The notes under the pieces: model-generated
What the model was told of the DNA's origin: nothing
The model's database searches: none
The model's input: the letters and a program-made list of their open reading frames with translations, nothing else
Program-made: the position numbers and the translations under genes
Shown here: positions 51,692 through 60,593 of the stretch, one piece after another
Position numbering within the stretch: the stretch's first letter is position 1
How the letters are laid out: each line of letters opens with the position of its first letter
NCBI RefSeq assembly: GCF_019880365.1
Contig: NZ_CP082271.1
Location: 2,418,001-2,482,000 of the forward strand
Direction: 5' to 3'
From: Pseudomonas sp. DNDY-54
Lineage (GTDB): Bacteria; Pseudomonadota; Gammaproteobacteria; Pseudomonadales; Pseudomonadaceae
DNA length: 64,000 bases

Positions 51692-52649
51692 CGCCCACCT
51701 CAGGCGGAAGCCCGAAGAGCGCGAGCGCTTTCAGGCAGCGGCTGCGATGTTCGTCGCCCGTCGCCACGTCTATGGTCGTTCCCGCGAGCGACATGGCAAA
51801 GGACTGTTGACCGGCCGATAACGTCACGGCCCAGTAGCAGAGCAAGGACAACCGGGATTCGAGATCGCCATCTAGCGCATCGAAATCCAGCAATGGATCG
51901 TCGCCCGCGAGCGCTCTGAAATCCTTCACCAGCAAACCCTGCCCTCGCGAGTAGGCTTTCCAGTTCAACCGTTTAGTTGAGTCACCCGGCTGCCACGGTT
52001 TCAAGCCCTGATAATCGTCGATGCCGCTGCCCTGCGCGCGGGTCCCGTTGTCACCGGCTTCGGCGAAACCACTAGCAAGTGGTAGTTCGCCCTCAAGCGG
52101 ACGGGGATATACGAGCGCCGATAGCTGCAGATCGATCCAGCTCCAGGCGACGAGAATACCCAGAGGGAACCGGCTTTCGACCCGTAACCGCCCCGGCCGC
52201 AGCCAGCCGCGCCGCTCGGCGGGCAGACTCAGTTCAACCTCGCAGGTGCCACCTGCAGGCACGTCGACTTGTTGCAAACCACTCTGCGGCCAGCCAACCG
52301 AAACGGCCTGATACAGACGCCCTCTACTCTCCAGGCGCACACGCAAACGCGCCCGCTCACCGACGAAGGCCGCGTCCGCACCGCCAGCTTGTAGCTCAAG
52401 ACCGGCTAGATTTCGCCAGGTATGTAGAATCGCCACGACGAATACCGATCCCAGCAGGAACGTCAGCGCGTACGCCAAGCTGTTCTGGTAGTTGATCGCC
52501 GCAAGCAGCATCAACAACAGCGCAAGCAAAAAGCTCATCCCCACGGCCGTTGGCATGATGAAGATGCGCCGTTGATCGAGCCGCACGCTGGGGCCTGGCG
52601 GTATGCGCTTGAGCAGCCAGCGATCGCGCAACCTGGGTAGCAGTCGCAT
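51684..52649 (-). CDS. DUF58 domain protein
   Basis: A 321-residue membrane-anchored protein. Two hydrophobic segments near residues 32-75 (TAVGMSFLLALLLMLLAAI, SLAYALTFLLGSVFVVAIL) precede a soluble region. The DUF58 core is GIDDYQGLKPWQPGDSTKRLNWKAYSR near residues 205-232. DUF58 proteins accompany MoxR ATPases and are proposed to be their clients or adaptors. The long open frame extends 111 codons upstream into moxR; I chose the ATG at 52649 because the MRLLPRLRDRWL start fits the family. It lies between moxR and tgpA. Confidence 0.9.
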   Translation of the reverse strand: MRLLPRLRDRWLLKRIPPGPSVRLDQRRIFIMPTAVGMSFLLALLLMLLAAINYQNSLAYALTFLLGSVFVVAILHTWRNLAGLELQAGGADAAFVGERARLRVRLESRGRLYQAVSVGWPQSGLQQVDVPAGGTCEVELSLPAERRGWLRPGRLRVESRFPLGILVAWSWIDLQLSALVYPRPLEGELPLASGFAEAGDNGTRAQGSGIDDYQGLKPWQPGDSTKRLNWKAYSRGQGLLVKDFRALAGDDPLLDFDALDGDLESRLSLLCYWAVTLSAGQQSFAMSLAGTTIDVATGDEHRSRCLKALALFGLPPEVGDE

Positions 52650-52683
52650 GGAGGTTTCTCCCGTCAGCCCAAGCGAGGCAGTG

Positions 52684-53601
52684 TCATAGCGCTGGGACTT
52701 CGCGCAGCAACCACTGCACCAGTGCGCCACCGCCATGCCCCGTCGCATCGGAGCGCTCGCGCAACCGATGGCCAACCACGGAAGGCAGTACCGCCTGCAC
52801 GTCCTCTGGAATGACATAGTCGCGCCCATCGAGGAATGCCCAGGCGCGGGCTGCTGCAAGCAATGCCAGACTGCCACGTGGCGACAATCCCCACGCGAAC
52901 TGCGGTTGCGTACGGGTGGCCTCGACCAGTCGCAGCACGTAGTCGACCAATGCGTCACTGACCCGAACCTGAGCCACTGCATCCTGGATTTCAGACAGCG
53001 CGGAGCGATCGAGCAATGGCTCCAGGCGCACCAGCAACTGGCGGCGCGAATCGCCCATCAACAGGGCTTTCTCGGCAGCTTTCGCTGGATAGCCGAGTGA
53101 TAACCGCATAAGGAAGCGATCCAGCTGTGATTCCGGCAGGGAAAACGTGCCCCCGGAGCTGACCGGGTTCTGTGTAGCGACCACGAAAAATGGATCGGGC
53201 AAAGGTCGGGTAGCGCCCTCTATGGTGACCTGCCCTTCCTCCATGGCTTCTAGCAGTGCGCTCTGGCTCTTTGGCGTAGCCCGGTTAATTTCGTCCGCCA
53301 GGACTAGCTCCGCGAAGATTGGGCCTGGATGGAAGACGAACTGACCGCTGTCCTTGTCGAATACCGACGTACCCAGGATATCGCCGGGCAAAAGATCCGA
53401 GGTGAACTGGACCCGCTGAAAATCCAACCCCATGACCTTCGCTAGCGCATGACTTAGGGTGGTCTTGCCCATGCCCGGCAGATCCTCAATGAGCAAATGC
53501 CCTCTCGCCAGCAGGCAAGCCATGGCCAATCGCACCTGTGATTGCTTGCCGAGCAGAACTTCATTAACCGCTCGCAGACAGACATCCAATCTTGCACGCA
53601 T
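52684..53601 (-). CDS. MoxR-family AAA+ ATPase
   Basis: A 305-residue chaperone-like ATPase. Walker A is LPGMGKTTL (near residue 42), Walker B LVLADEINRATPKSQSALLEAM, sensor 1 FVVATQNP and sensor 2 in GLSPRGSLAL. MoxR ATPases remodel or activate partner proteins, often von Willebrand-domain or DUF58 partners encoded alongside, as here. It leads the moxR-DUF58-tgpA operon, and its upstream gap of about 340 bases should hold the promoter. Confidence 0.93.
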   Translation of the reverse strand: MRARLDVCLRAVNEVLLGKQSQVRLAMACLLARGHLLIEDLPGMGKTTLSHALAKVMGLDFQRVQFTSDLLPGDILGTSVFDKDSGQFVFHPGPIFAELVLADEINRATPKSQSALLEAMEEGQVTIEGATRPLPDPFFVVATQNPVSSGGTFSLPESQLDRFLMRLSLGYPAKAAEKALLMGDSRRQLLVRLEPLLDRSALSEIQDAVAQVRVSDALVDYVLRLVEATRTQPQFAWGLSPRGSLALLAAARAWAFLDGRDYVIPEDVQAVLPSVVGHRLRERSDATGHGGGALVQWLLREVPAL

Positions 53602-53943
53602 GCGACTCTCCTTCGCTGGAATCGCTCGATCCTACTGATCCGTAAGCGTCGGGCAAAGCACTAAGACGTTGAGACGTATCGGTTGATTGAAGTGTGGCTG
53701 TCGACCTGTGGTCTTTGTCGCAATGTTCTCGCTCGACCAATGAAGCAAAAAGGCACATACAACATCGCCCCACAAAACCCTCAGTGCTGAGATGAGCTGA
53801 CTGTGAGCAGCCCTTACATTCGGGGAAGGCGGAGCTGCGCTAGATGCTTATCGCAAAGGGCATGATGGCCAGGAGGTCTGCGGCCAGACGGCCTAAGCCA
53901 GTGTGGGACGGCAGCACCCGGGCGGGCGCTGCCGGAGGGGCTA
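53602..53943. other. Intergenic region between moxR and a small lipoprotein gene
   Basis: About 340 bases with no convincing gene on either strand. Next to the lipoprotein stop a CGGCAGC...GCTGCCG inverted repeat (53909-53934) with a GC-rich interior may serve as a terminator without a T-tract. I see no promoter of good quality for moxR. Confidence 0.5.
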
Positions 53944-54222
53944 TCAACGGCCGGCACGCGACTCGCGCAGGTAAAAACGAGCCTTCTTGGCCTTCTCGAC
54001 GCAGCCCTGATAAGCCTCAAATTGCTGCTGTGTTTTAGCACCTGTCAGCAGCGCCATCGCCTTGGAATAGCTAACGGTTCCCGCAAATCCCTCAGCTTCA
54101 GCGAGGCTCTGCTCCTCCCACGCGGCATTCAACTGCGACGCACAGCTGTCTCGGTAAGCGGTTTTCGCGGCGCAGCCTGTCAAAACCAGCGCCAGCATGG
54201 ACAAACAGATCAGACTTTTCAT
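53944..54222 (-). CDS. Small lipoprotein, function unknown
   Basis: A 91-residue precursor with a lipoprotein signal peptide; the lipobox LVLTGC puts the lipidated cysteine at C17. The mature part is a short helical protein (NAAWEEQSLAEAEGFAGTVSYSKAMALLTGAKTQQQFEAY) with one extra cysteine pair (SCASQ and YQGCVEKAK) that could form a disulfide. The start is the ATG at 54222. It lies 28 bases after mnmH, on the same strand, and may be cotranscribed. No functional family recognised. Confidence 0.8.
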   Translation of the reverse strand: MKSLICLSMLALVLTGCAAKTAYRDSCASQLNAAWEEQSLAEAEGFAGTVSYSKAMALLTGAKTQQQFEAYQGCVEKAKKARFYLRESRAGR

Positions 54223-54250
54223 CGATACATCCCTCTTTTTCGAGACCTGC

Positions 54251-55357
54251 TTAGTGTTGCTTGCCTGAGGCACGTTCGCGCAGGAATTCGACCACGGCGT
54301 TCTGCTCACCCGCGAACTCGATACGGGATGCCTTGCTCTCCCGCTGATACGCATACATCGGATCGTAATACTGCTTGAGCAACGCCTCGATCCAACCGCG
54401 GTGCAGGTCGACCGAGCCGGTGTTTTCCTGCTCGGTCAGCGCCTGATCCATGATCGCAGCCAGGCGCGCATAACACTCGCCACCGAGCCGCTTGCTGATA
54501 TTGACCAGACTTTGCTGCAAACGCTCAGAGAACGCCGCAAAACCATTCTCGCCTTGCTCCGCGCTGAACTCGGCGGCGAGATCAATCACGTAATCCTTGA
54601 GAATGCGATCGACACGGCCCTCGAAGCTATCTTCCAGCCAGACCAGCGGATAATGCTGCATGCCCTGAAACAATGGCAGCGGAATCGAGCAGCGACCCAC
54701 TAGTCGCGCTTCATCTTCAAGCACGAACTGACGAGCGCCGGCATGCTGCATTTTCAGCAATCGAATCGCCAACGCATTCTCAAAGTCGATCTGTACCGGC
54801 TGTGGTGTGGCGCGCTTGCCGAAGCTTGAGCCTCGGTGGTTGGCTATGCCCTCCAGATCGACACTGTCGTCCAGACGCGCCAGCACCTCGGTTTTACCCG
54901 TGCCGGTCATGCCGCCAACCAACACGAAGTCATCCTGCGCTGCCGCGTGCTCGATGATTTCCAGCAAGAAATGGCGCATGGCCTTGTATCCGCCGGTCAC
55001 GCGCCGATAGTCGATCCCCGCTTCTGTCTTCAGCCACTGCTGAACCAGTTGAGACCGTAGCCCACCGCGAAAACAGTAGATGTAGCCGTGCGGGTGGTTC
55101 CGCGCGAAATCAGCCCAAGCCTGGATACGTTCGGCCTTGAGCTGGCCGCTGACCAGCCGGTGACCCAGCTCAATGGCTGCTTGCTGCCCGTGCTGCTTGT
55201 AGCACGTACCCACCTTCTGCCGCTCGAGATCATCCATCAGTGGCAGGTTGACCACGCCAGGAAACGCGCCCTTGGCGAACTCGACAGGTGCGCGGGCATC
55301 CATCATCGGAACGTCGTTGAGAAACAGCTCACGGTACTGCTCGGTATCACCGCGCAT
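54251..55357 (-). CDS. mnmH: tRNA 2-selenouridine synthase
   Basis: It replaces the sulfur of 2-thiouridine at wobble position 34 by selenium, through a geranylated intermediate, using selenophosphate. It has 368 residues. The N-terminal rhodanese domain has the catalytic cysteine in YCFRGGLRS (about residue 97), and the C-terminal P-loop domain has GMTGTGKT. Other family segments are NHRGSSFG and FEDEARLVG-like LEDEARLVGRCSIP. The ATG at 55357 shares one base with the selD stop (TGATG), so the two genes are translationally coupled; the 50-codon upstream extension is rejected. Confidence 0.96.
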   Translation of the reverse strand: MRGDTEQYRELFLNDVPMMDARAPVEFAKGAFPGVVNLPLMDDLERQKVGTCYKQHGQQAAIELGHRLVSGQLKAERIQAWADFARNHPHGYIYCFRGGLRSQLVQQWLKTEAGIDYRRVTGGYKAMRHFLLEIIEHAAAQDDFVLVGGMTGTGKTEVLARLDDSVDLEGIANHRGSSFGKRATPQPVQIDFENALAIRLLKMQHAGARQFVLEDEARLVGRCSIPLPLFQGMQHYPLVWLEDSFEGRVDRILKDYVIDLAAEFSAEQGENGFAAFSERLQQSLVNISKRLGGECYARLAAIMDQALTEQENTGSVDLHRGWIEALLKQYYDPMYAYQRESKASRIEFAGEQNAVVEFLRERASGKQH

Positions 55358-56391
55358 CAACGGACCTCGACAGCAAAGGCACCGGCTTCGACCAGTTCGC
55401 CGATCGGCTCGAGCGTCAGACCAAGTTCGGCCGCGACCGCGAGAAATTCCGCTTCGCCCTCTGGCGCTACCGCCACCAGCAAGCCACCACTGGTTTGCGG
55501 GTCGCAAAGCAATTGTTTGTGGGCCTCATCGAGCGAAGCGATACGTTCACCGTAGCTTTCGAAGTTTCGTACGGTACCGCCGGGTACGCAGCCCAGCTCC
55601 AGGTAATATTCCACGCCGTCCAGGCGCGGCACGCGGGCGTAATCGATGCGCGCGGTCACTTTGCTACCGTCCGCCATTTCCACCAGATGCCCGAGCAACC
55701 CAAAGCCGGTTACATCGGTCATCGCACGCACGCCTTCAAGCTTGCCGAAGCGGCTACCGGGCGTGTTCAAGGTACACATCCAGTCCCGAGCCCGACCGAC
55801 GTCCTCAGCCCGCAGCTTGGCCTTCTTTTCGGCCGTCGTGAAAATTCCGATACCCAGTGGCTTGGTCAGGTAGAGCGTGCAGCCCACTGTCGCCGTATCG
55901 TTCCGTTTCATCTGGGCTTTGCTCACCAGACCAGTCACCGCCAGGCCGAAAATGGGCTCGGGCGCATCGATCGAATGGCCACCAGCCAGCGGAATGCCCG
56001 CCGCATCGCATACTGCCCGCCCGCCCGCAATGACCTCGCGCGCTACTTCCGGCGGCAGCACATTGACGGGCCAACCCAGAATGGCGATCGCCATCAACGG
56101 ATCGCCGCCCATGGCGTAGATGTCACTGATGGCATTGGTCGCAGCAATGCGTCCGAAATCGAACGGATCGTCGACGATGGGCATGAAGAAATCGGTGGTC
56201 GATACTACGCCACGCTCGTCATCGATACCGTATACCGCCGCATCATCACGCGAGGCATTGCCGACCCACAGGCGCGGGTCGAGATTCTGTGCACCGCTGC
56301 CGGCGAGGATGACATCCAGCACCTTAGGTGAAATCTTGCAGCCGCAACCGGCACCGTGGCTGTATTGGGTGAGGCGGATGGGTTCGCTCAT
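55357..56391 (-). CDS. selD: Selenophosphate synthetase
   Basis: It makes selenophosphate from selenide and ATP, the selenium donor for MnmH and for selenocysteine. It has 344 residues. The catalytic residue in GAGCGCKISP is an ordinary cysteine (C16) with the conserved lysine at K19; no in-frame TGA suggests selenocysteine. Mg/ATP-binding aspartates lie in DDAAVY and VSTTDFFMPIVDDP. The C-terminal half has AGGHSIDAPEPIFGLAV and CDPQTSGGLL. The ATG at 56391 is preferred to a start 40 codons upstream. No selenoprotein gene is visible in this window. Confidence 0.96.
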   Translation of the reverse strand: MSEPIRLTQYSHGAGCGCKISPKVLDVILAGSGAQNLDPRLWVGNASRDDAAVYGIDDERGVVSTTDFFMPIVDDPFDFGRIAATNAISDIYAMGGDPLMAIAILGWPVNVLPPEVAREVIAGGRAVCDAAGIPLAGGHSIDAPEPIFGLAVTGLVSKAQMKRNDTATVGCTLYLTKPLGIGIFTTAEKKAKLRAEDVGRARDWMCTLNTPGSRFGKLEGVRAMTDVTGFGLLGHLVEMADGSKVTARIDYARVPRLDGVEYYLELGCVPGGTVRNFESYGERIASLDEAHKQLLCDPQTSGGLLVAVAPEGEAEFLAVAAELGLTLEPIGELVEAGAFAVEVR

Positions 56392-56584
56392 CTGATAGCT
56401 CTCGTGACGCAGGCAAAACGGGCGCCGATTGTAGCAAGGCTGACGCCTGGCGGCATCGCGCTGCCTGCTCAGATTCAGCGACGCAGGGCGCGGCAGGCGC
56501 AAGGTTGCCACGTTATACCCATGCAGGGCTTGAAGCCGGCCGCGTGAGGCTTGAAGCTATCGCCCCTGCCAAAGGGAGAATCGC

Positions 56585-57571
56585 ATGGGCAACAAGGTCG
56601 CATTGGTATTAGGCTCAGGGGGGGCGCGTGGTTATGCGCACATCGGAGTCATCGAGGAACTCACCGCTCGCGGCTACGAGATCAACTGCATCGCAGGCTG
56701 CTCCATGGGCGCCGTTGTCGGCGGAATCTACGCTGCAGGTAAGCTGGAAGAGTACCGGGAGTGGATTGAGAGTCTGGATTACTTCGACATGCTGCGGCTG
56801 GTGGACCCGAGCTTCAGTCTCGGCGCGATTCGCGGTGAAAAGATCTTCGGCCGCATCCGTGACATGTTGGGCTCAATCAATATTGAAGATTTGCCGATTC
56901 CCTTCACGGCCGTTGCGGCCGACCTCACGAACCAGCAGGAAATCTGGTTTCAGGAAGGCAACCTGGAACTGGCCATGCGTGCTTCCGCCGCCATTCCCAG
57001 TTTGTTCACGCCTGTCATGCAAGGTAACCGGATGCTGGTCGACGGCGGCATTCTCAACCCATTGCCGATAGTGCCCGTCGTGTCCAGCCACAGCGACATC
57101 ATCATCGCGGTCAACCTCAACGCCAATAATCACCGGCAATATCCGCTGCCCGAGGTACTTCGGCCCGGCCGCTTCGATGCCATGGTCAGTTCGATCAGCT
57201 CGCACATACCGTTCTGGCGCAACAAGGGACTGGAAGAACACATCGCCGAGCTTCAAGCCGCTGACGGGGCCGGACACGACCAGCCACCAGCCGCACCCTC
57301 TGGCCAGAGCGCACCGAAATCAGCCGAGGGCTCGATGGTAGTCGACGTGGGCGGTCCCGCTTCTCTACTGGAACTGATCAACCAGAGCTTCGAGGTCATG
57401 CAGTCCTCGCTGACCCAGTACAAAATCGCGGGTTATCCACCCAACGTGTTGATCAATATTCCCAAGCGAGCGTGCCGGTTCTACGAGTTCTACAAGGCGC
57501 CTGAGCTGATCAAGCTGGGGCAGATCATCGCGAAAGATGCGCTCGATAAATACGAGGAAGAACAGAACTAA
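56585..57571 (+). CDS. Patatin-like phospholipase (RssA family)
   Basis: A 328-residue cytosolic serine hydrolase. The oxyanion glycine motif is GSGGARGYAHIGVIEEL, the nucleophile elbow GCSMG (near residues 39-43), and the dyad aspartate is in LVDGGILNPLP near residue 155. Two-thirds of the way along there is a Gly/Pro/Ala-rich insertion (GAGHDQPPAAPSGQS) that breaks the fold and is probably a loop. Patatins hydrolyse phospholipids or lysophospholipids; the target is unknown. Divergent from selD and convergent with the AI-2E exporter gene. Confidence 0.9.
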   Translation: MGNKVALVLGSGGARGYAHIGVIEELTARGYEINCIAGCSMGAVVGGIYAAGKLEEYREWIESLDYFDMLRLVDPSFSLGAIRGEKIFGRIRDMLGSINIEDLPIPFTAVAADLTNQQEIWFQEGNLELAMRASAAIPSLFTPVMQGNRMLVDGGILNPLPIVPVVSSHSDIIIAVNLNANNHRQYPLPEVLRPGRFDAMVSSISSHIPFWRNKGLEEHIAELQAADGAGHDQPPAAPSGQSAPKSAEGSMVVDVGGPASLLELINQSFEVMQSSLTQYKIAGYPPNVLINIPKRACRFYEFYKAPELIKLGQIIAKDALDKYEEEQN

Positions 57572-57587
57572 TCGCCGCGAAAGCGCC

Positions 57588-58679
57588 TCACGCGGGCGGG
57601 TTTTGTTCGAATCGTCCACCCGGTAATTTCTCCAGGTGGACGGCCTCTGGAACCTCCTTGATCAACCAATCCCCCAGCAGGCTATAGGCGACTGCCAAGA
57701 GTGTCGGGCCGAGAAACAGCCCCATGAAACCGAACGCCAACACACCACCAAACACACCCAACAGCACTACCACCAACGGTAAGTTGCCACCGCGACTGAT
57801 CAAGTAGGGCTTCAACACGTTATCTACGCCGCTGATGATGAACATGCCCCACGCGCCGAGAAAAATCGCCATGCCGTACTGACCCTGCCAGGCGAGCCAG
57901 GCCACTGCCGGCCCCCAAATCAATGGCGGAACCATCAAAAAGCTGAACGCAAAAGTCAGCAACCCAAGGATCAGCGCGCCGGGAATGCCGGCAATACTGA
58001 AGCCGACATAGGCCAGAATCGCTTGAGCGGCAGCCGTACCGATCACGCCATTGACAACTCGCTGCACTGTTCCGGCAACCAGTTCCAGATAGTGATCGGC
58101 ACGATCACCGATCAAACGATGCAGGAGACTGTGGACGAACGCCGCCAGCTTCGGCCCATCGCGATAGAAAAAGAAGACCAGCACCAGGCTGAGCGCAAGC
58201 TCCAGCATTCCGCCGCCAATACGGGCGCTTCGCACCAGCAACCAGTTCCCGACCTGCCCTATATAAGGCCGAATGGTGGCAAAGAAGGCGGTGCCCTGCT
58301 CGTCAAGGGTGCTCCAGAGGTCCAGCAGACGATCGCCTATCAGAGGTAACTCACCCAGCCATTCCGGCGGGGCCGGCAGCCCCTGCACCTGAAGGCTGTG
58401 CACCAGCACGTTAACCTCACGGATCTGATCAGCAATGTTGAACCCCAACCACACCAAAGGCACCGCCACCAGGACCATCCAACCAAAGGTCAGCAGGGTT
58501 GCGGCAAGGGTTGAGTTTCCTTTTAGCCAGCGGGTCAATACACGCATGACGGGCCAGCTGGCGAACGCCAGTACCGCCGCCCAAAATAGTGCGGAGGCGA
58601 ACGGGGCCAGCACCCACACACAGGCACCGAGCAGCACCAGGAGCAGAATCTGCACCAGCAGACGATCGTTGTTCAGCAT
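57588..58679 (-). CDS. AI-2E family transporter (PerM/YdiK-like)
   Basis: A 363-residue inner-membrane protein with about eight helices, for example LLVQILLLVLLGACVWVLAP at the start and LALSLVLVFFFYRDG in the middle. The family signature lies in AQAILAYVGFSIAGIPGALILGLLTF and PPLIWGPAVAWLAWQGQYG. The G-x-x-x-P-rich end (FGGVLAFGFMGLFLGPTLLAVAYSL) is typical. The family name comes from TqsA, but most members are not autoinducer exporters, and some are Na+(Li+)/H+ antiporters. Substrate unknown. Confidence 0.9.
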   Translation of the reverse strand: MLNNDRLLVQILLLVLLGACVWVLAPFASALFWAAVLAFASWPVMRVLTRWLKGNSTLAATLLTFGWMVLVAVPLVWLGFNIADQIREVNVLVHSLQVQGLPAPPEWLGELPLIGDRLLDLWSTLDEQGTAFFATIRPYIGQVGNWLLVRSARIGGGMLELALSLVLVFFFYRDGPKLAAFVHSLLHRLIGDRADHYLELVAGTVQRVVNGVIGTAAAQAILAYVGFSIAGIPGALILGLLTFAFSFLMVPPLIWGPAVAWLAWQGQYGMAIFLGAWGMFIISGVDNVLKPYLISRGGNLPLVVVLLGVFGGVLAFGFMGLFLGPTLLAVAYSLLGDWLIKEVPEAVHLEKLPGGRFEQNPPA

Positions 58680-58763
58680 CGAGTTAACCTAAAAGAAAAA
58701 CACGGCGCGCCTGTGAACCAAGCGCACCAGAGAGGGTGCTCTATTGCAGACTGAAATGCGGTC

Positions 58764-59567
58764 TTAACGCAACAGTTTGATATACAGACCTGGCTCGTCA
58801 GTCGCCTCAGCTTCAATCCGCCGCGCCGCGACCCGCTCCTGCGTCAATGCCTCATACCAGCCAGCAGCCCCCTTGCCTTGCAGGAGGACCCGGGTGGTGC
58901 TGTCGAGCCGCATCACATTTGCAAGCAAGGCGCCCCACTCCGCCGTGGGCTCCTGAGGCAGTCGAGGGAGCCGAAGCAGGCCGGTATGTTTCAACTGGCG
59001 CAGCAATGTTGCGGGGTTCGGCAGGATGATGCCGAGCGCTTCATCGGGATTGAATTCTTCAACATGCAGATAGGGGCGGCCATTGCCCCGCGTGACGCCA
59101 TAAATGGCCATCAACTGATCGGCTTCGCCGGGCAAGCGTGCCAACAGGAAAGCCTGTCTGGCCTCGGGACCGTACAGGGTTGCCCGCTGGAATATCTCAT
59201 TAGCCCATAAGCTGCTTGATCCACACTCCCGCCCTTCGCACCAGAACAGCAGTTCGGCGCCGCCATCCAGCAGGCGATTGCGAGCCCGCTCGAACGCCTC
59301 GATACCGGTATGAACCTCCGGAAGCAAGTAGGTAACGGCTGTCAGCTGCCCGCTTGCGCTGATTTGATCACTCATCCGTAGCCGGCCGCTAATACGACGA
59401 ATCGAGTCCAGCGGATAGGTTCGCTCCAATACCTGTTGTTCCTTGAAGGCAACGATCCGCGACTGCGGGTAGCGCGGAAGCGAGTCGAAATCTCGGCTGC
59501 CCGGCAAGTCAGCCGCCAACGACGCGTTGCCGAGCGTGGCCAGTATCGCTATCCCTAGCAGGCGCAT
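58764..59567 (-). CDS. DUF4892 family periplasmic protein
   Basis: A 267-residue secreted protein of unknown function. A signal peptide of about 18 residues (ending NASLAA) precedes DLPGSRDFDSLPRYPQSRIV, the conserved start of the family. Later come LFWCEGRECGSSSLWANEIF, whose two cysteines may form a disulfide, and a segment of C-terminal charged helices (LRLPRLPQEPTAEW onward). The family is common in Pseudomonas. The ATG at 59567 is preferred over a TTG four codons upstream. Confidence 0.85.
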   Translation of the reverse strand: MRLLGIAILATLGNASLAADLPGSRDFDSLPRYPQSRIVAFKEQQVLERTYPLDSIRRISGRLRMSDQISASGQLTAVTYLLPEVHTGIEAFERARNRLLDGGAELLFWCEGRECGSSSLWANEIFQRATLYGPEARQAFLLARLPGEADQLMAIYGVTRGNGRPYLHVEEFNPDEALGIILPNPATLLRQLKHTGLLRLPRLPQEPTAEWGALLANVMRLDSTTRVLLQGKGAAGWYEALTQERVAARRIEAEATDEPGLYIKLLR

Positions 59568-59735
59568 ACGGCACCTCAACGGATCACCGCCGGCATTCCG
59601 TTGGGTGAGGCGGCGGTATGGCGTTCAATCATCGAGATGGTCCTGTCAAAGCGGTACACCAGCCTCACCAGTTGGCAAAAGCAAGTCAAGCGGGGCTTTG
59701 CGACAGATTCTTGCGCGGCCGACCTGCCGCCTGAC

Positions 59736-60593
59736 TCACGTCTCAAAAAACTGATTGAAAACCGCTGCCACCGCTTCCGCACCCGATTGATCATCCAGGT
59801 GCAGATGATGGCCGCCGGCCAGTCGATGCAGTTGAAACGGCAGGGATTTGCAGTAGTTGAGCATTTCCGTTTGGGTCATTAGCCCTTGCTCGGCCAAAAT
59901 CAGGCTCGCCGGGCATGCTATGCGATCCACAAATGCCCGCGCATGGGCGCGGCTCAGGCGCATCGGCGAAGGCAGCATGAGGCGGGCATCCGTGCGCCAT
60001 GTGTAACCTCCAGGAACTGGCATCAGTCCCCGTTGTGCAAGTCGCTCCGCCGCGTCGTGACTCACGGCGCCAACACCCTTCATACGCGCCGCAACAGCGT
60101 CCTCAAAAGTGGAATAGACCGGCTTGCGCTTGTTGTCGACCGAGAGCAGGGCTTGCAATGACTCACCGAGCTTTTGCGGCGCGGTGTCGGCCTCCCCGGT
60201 ATAGGGGATCACACCATCGATCAATGCCAGCCGCTCGATCCGTTCAGGCATCGCACCCGCCAGCAGTACCGACGCAATTGCGCCCATGGAATGGCCAAGC
60301 AGTGAAAACTTCTTCCAGCCGAATTGTTCAGCCGTCTGCAGCACGTCGTGGGCGTAATCCCAGATGTTATAGGCCGCGCCGACCGGGCGGTGGTCTGAAT
60401 GACCGTGCCCCGGCAGGTCCAGCGCCACGATACGTATGCCTTCCAAGAGCGGCGCCAAACGGGAGAAGGTCGCTGCGTTGTCCAGCCACCCGTGCAGCGC
60501 GATGACCGGGATTCCGTCCTCTGGCCCGTATAGGTGCGCCGCGACTTCTATATGGGGCAGGCTCAAGCGGATCTCTTCGAACGCTACACTCAT
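59736..60593 (-). CDS. Alpha/beta hydrolase
   Basis: A 285-residue serine hydrolase. The oxyanion loop is ALHGWLDNAATF, the nucleophile elbow GHSMGAI (about residue 105), and the histidine is in LAGGHHLHLD near the C-terminus. A dip in hydrophobicity near residues 145-215 (VDNKRKPVYSTFEDAVAARM...) is the cap domain. It starts inside the stop of the next upstream hydrolase gene (four-base overlap), so the two are cotranscribed. Similar to MhpC/BphD-like and esterase-type enzymes; substrate unknown. Confidence 0.9.
   Translation of the reverse strand: MSVAFEEIRLSLPHIEVAAHLYGPEDGIPVIALHGWLDNAATFSRLAPLLEGIRIVALDLPGHGHSDHRPVGAAYNIWDYAHDVLQTAEQFGWKKFSLLGHSMGAIASVLLAGAMPERIERLALIDGVIPYTGEADTAPQKLGESLQALLSVDNKRKPVYSTFEDAVAARMKGVGAVSHDAAERLAQRGLMPVPGGYTWRTDARLMLPSPMRLSRAHARAFVDRIACPASLILAEQGLMTQTEMLNYCKSLPFQLHRLAGGHHLHLDDQSGAEAVAAVFNQFFET

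Noticed and set aside
55357..56391. Possible selenocysteine in selD
   Set aside because: The catalytic position is encoded as an ordinary cysteine and no in-frame TGA occurs before the stop.
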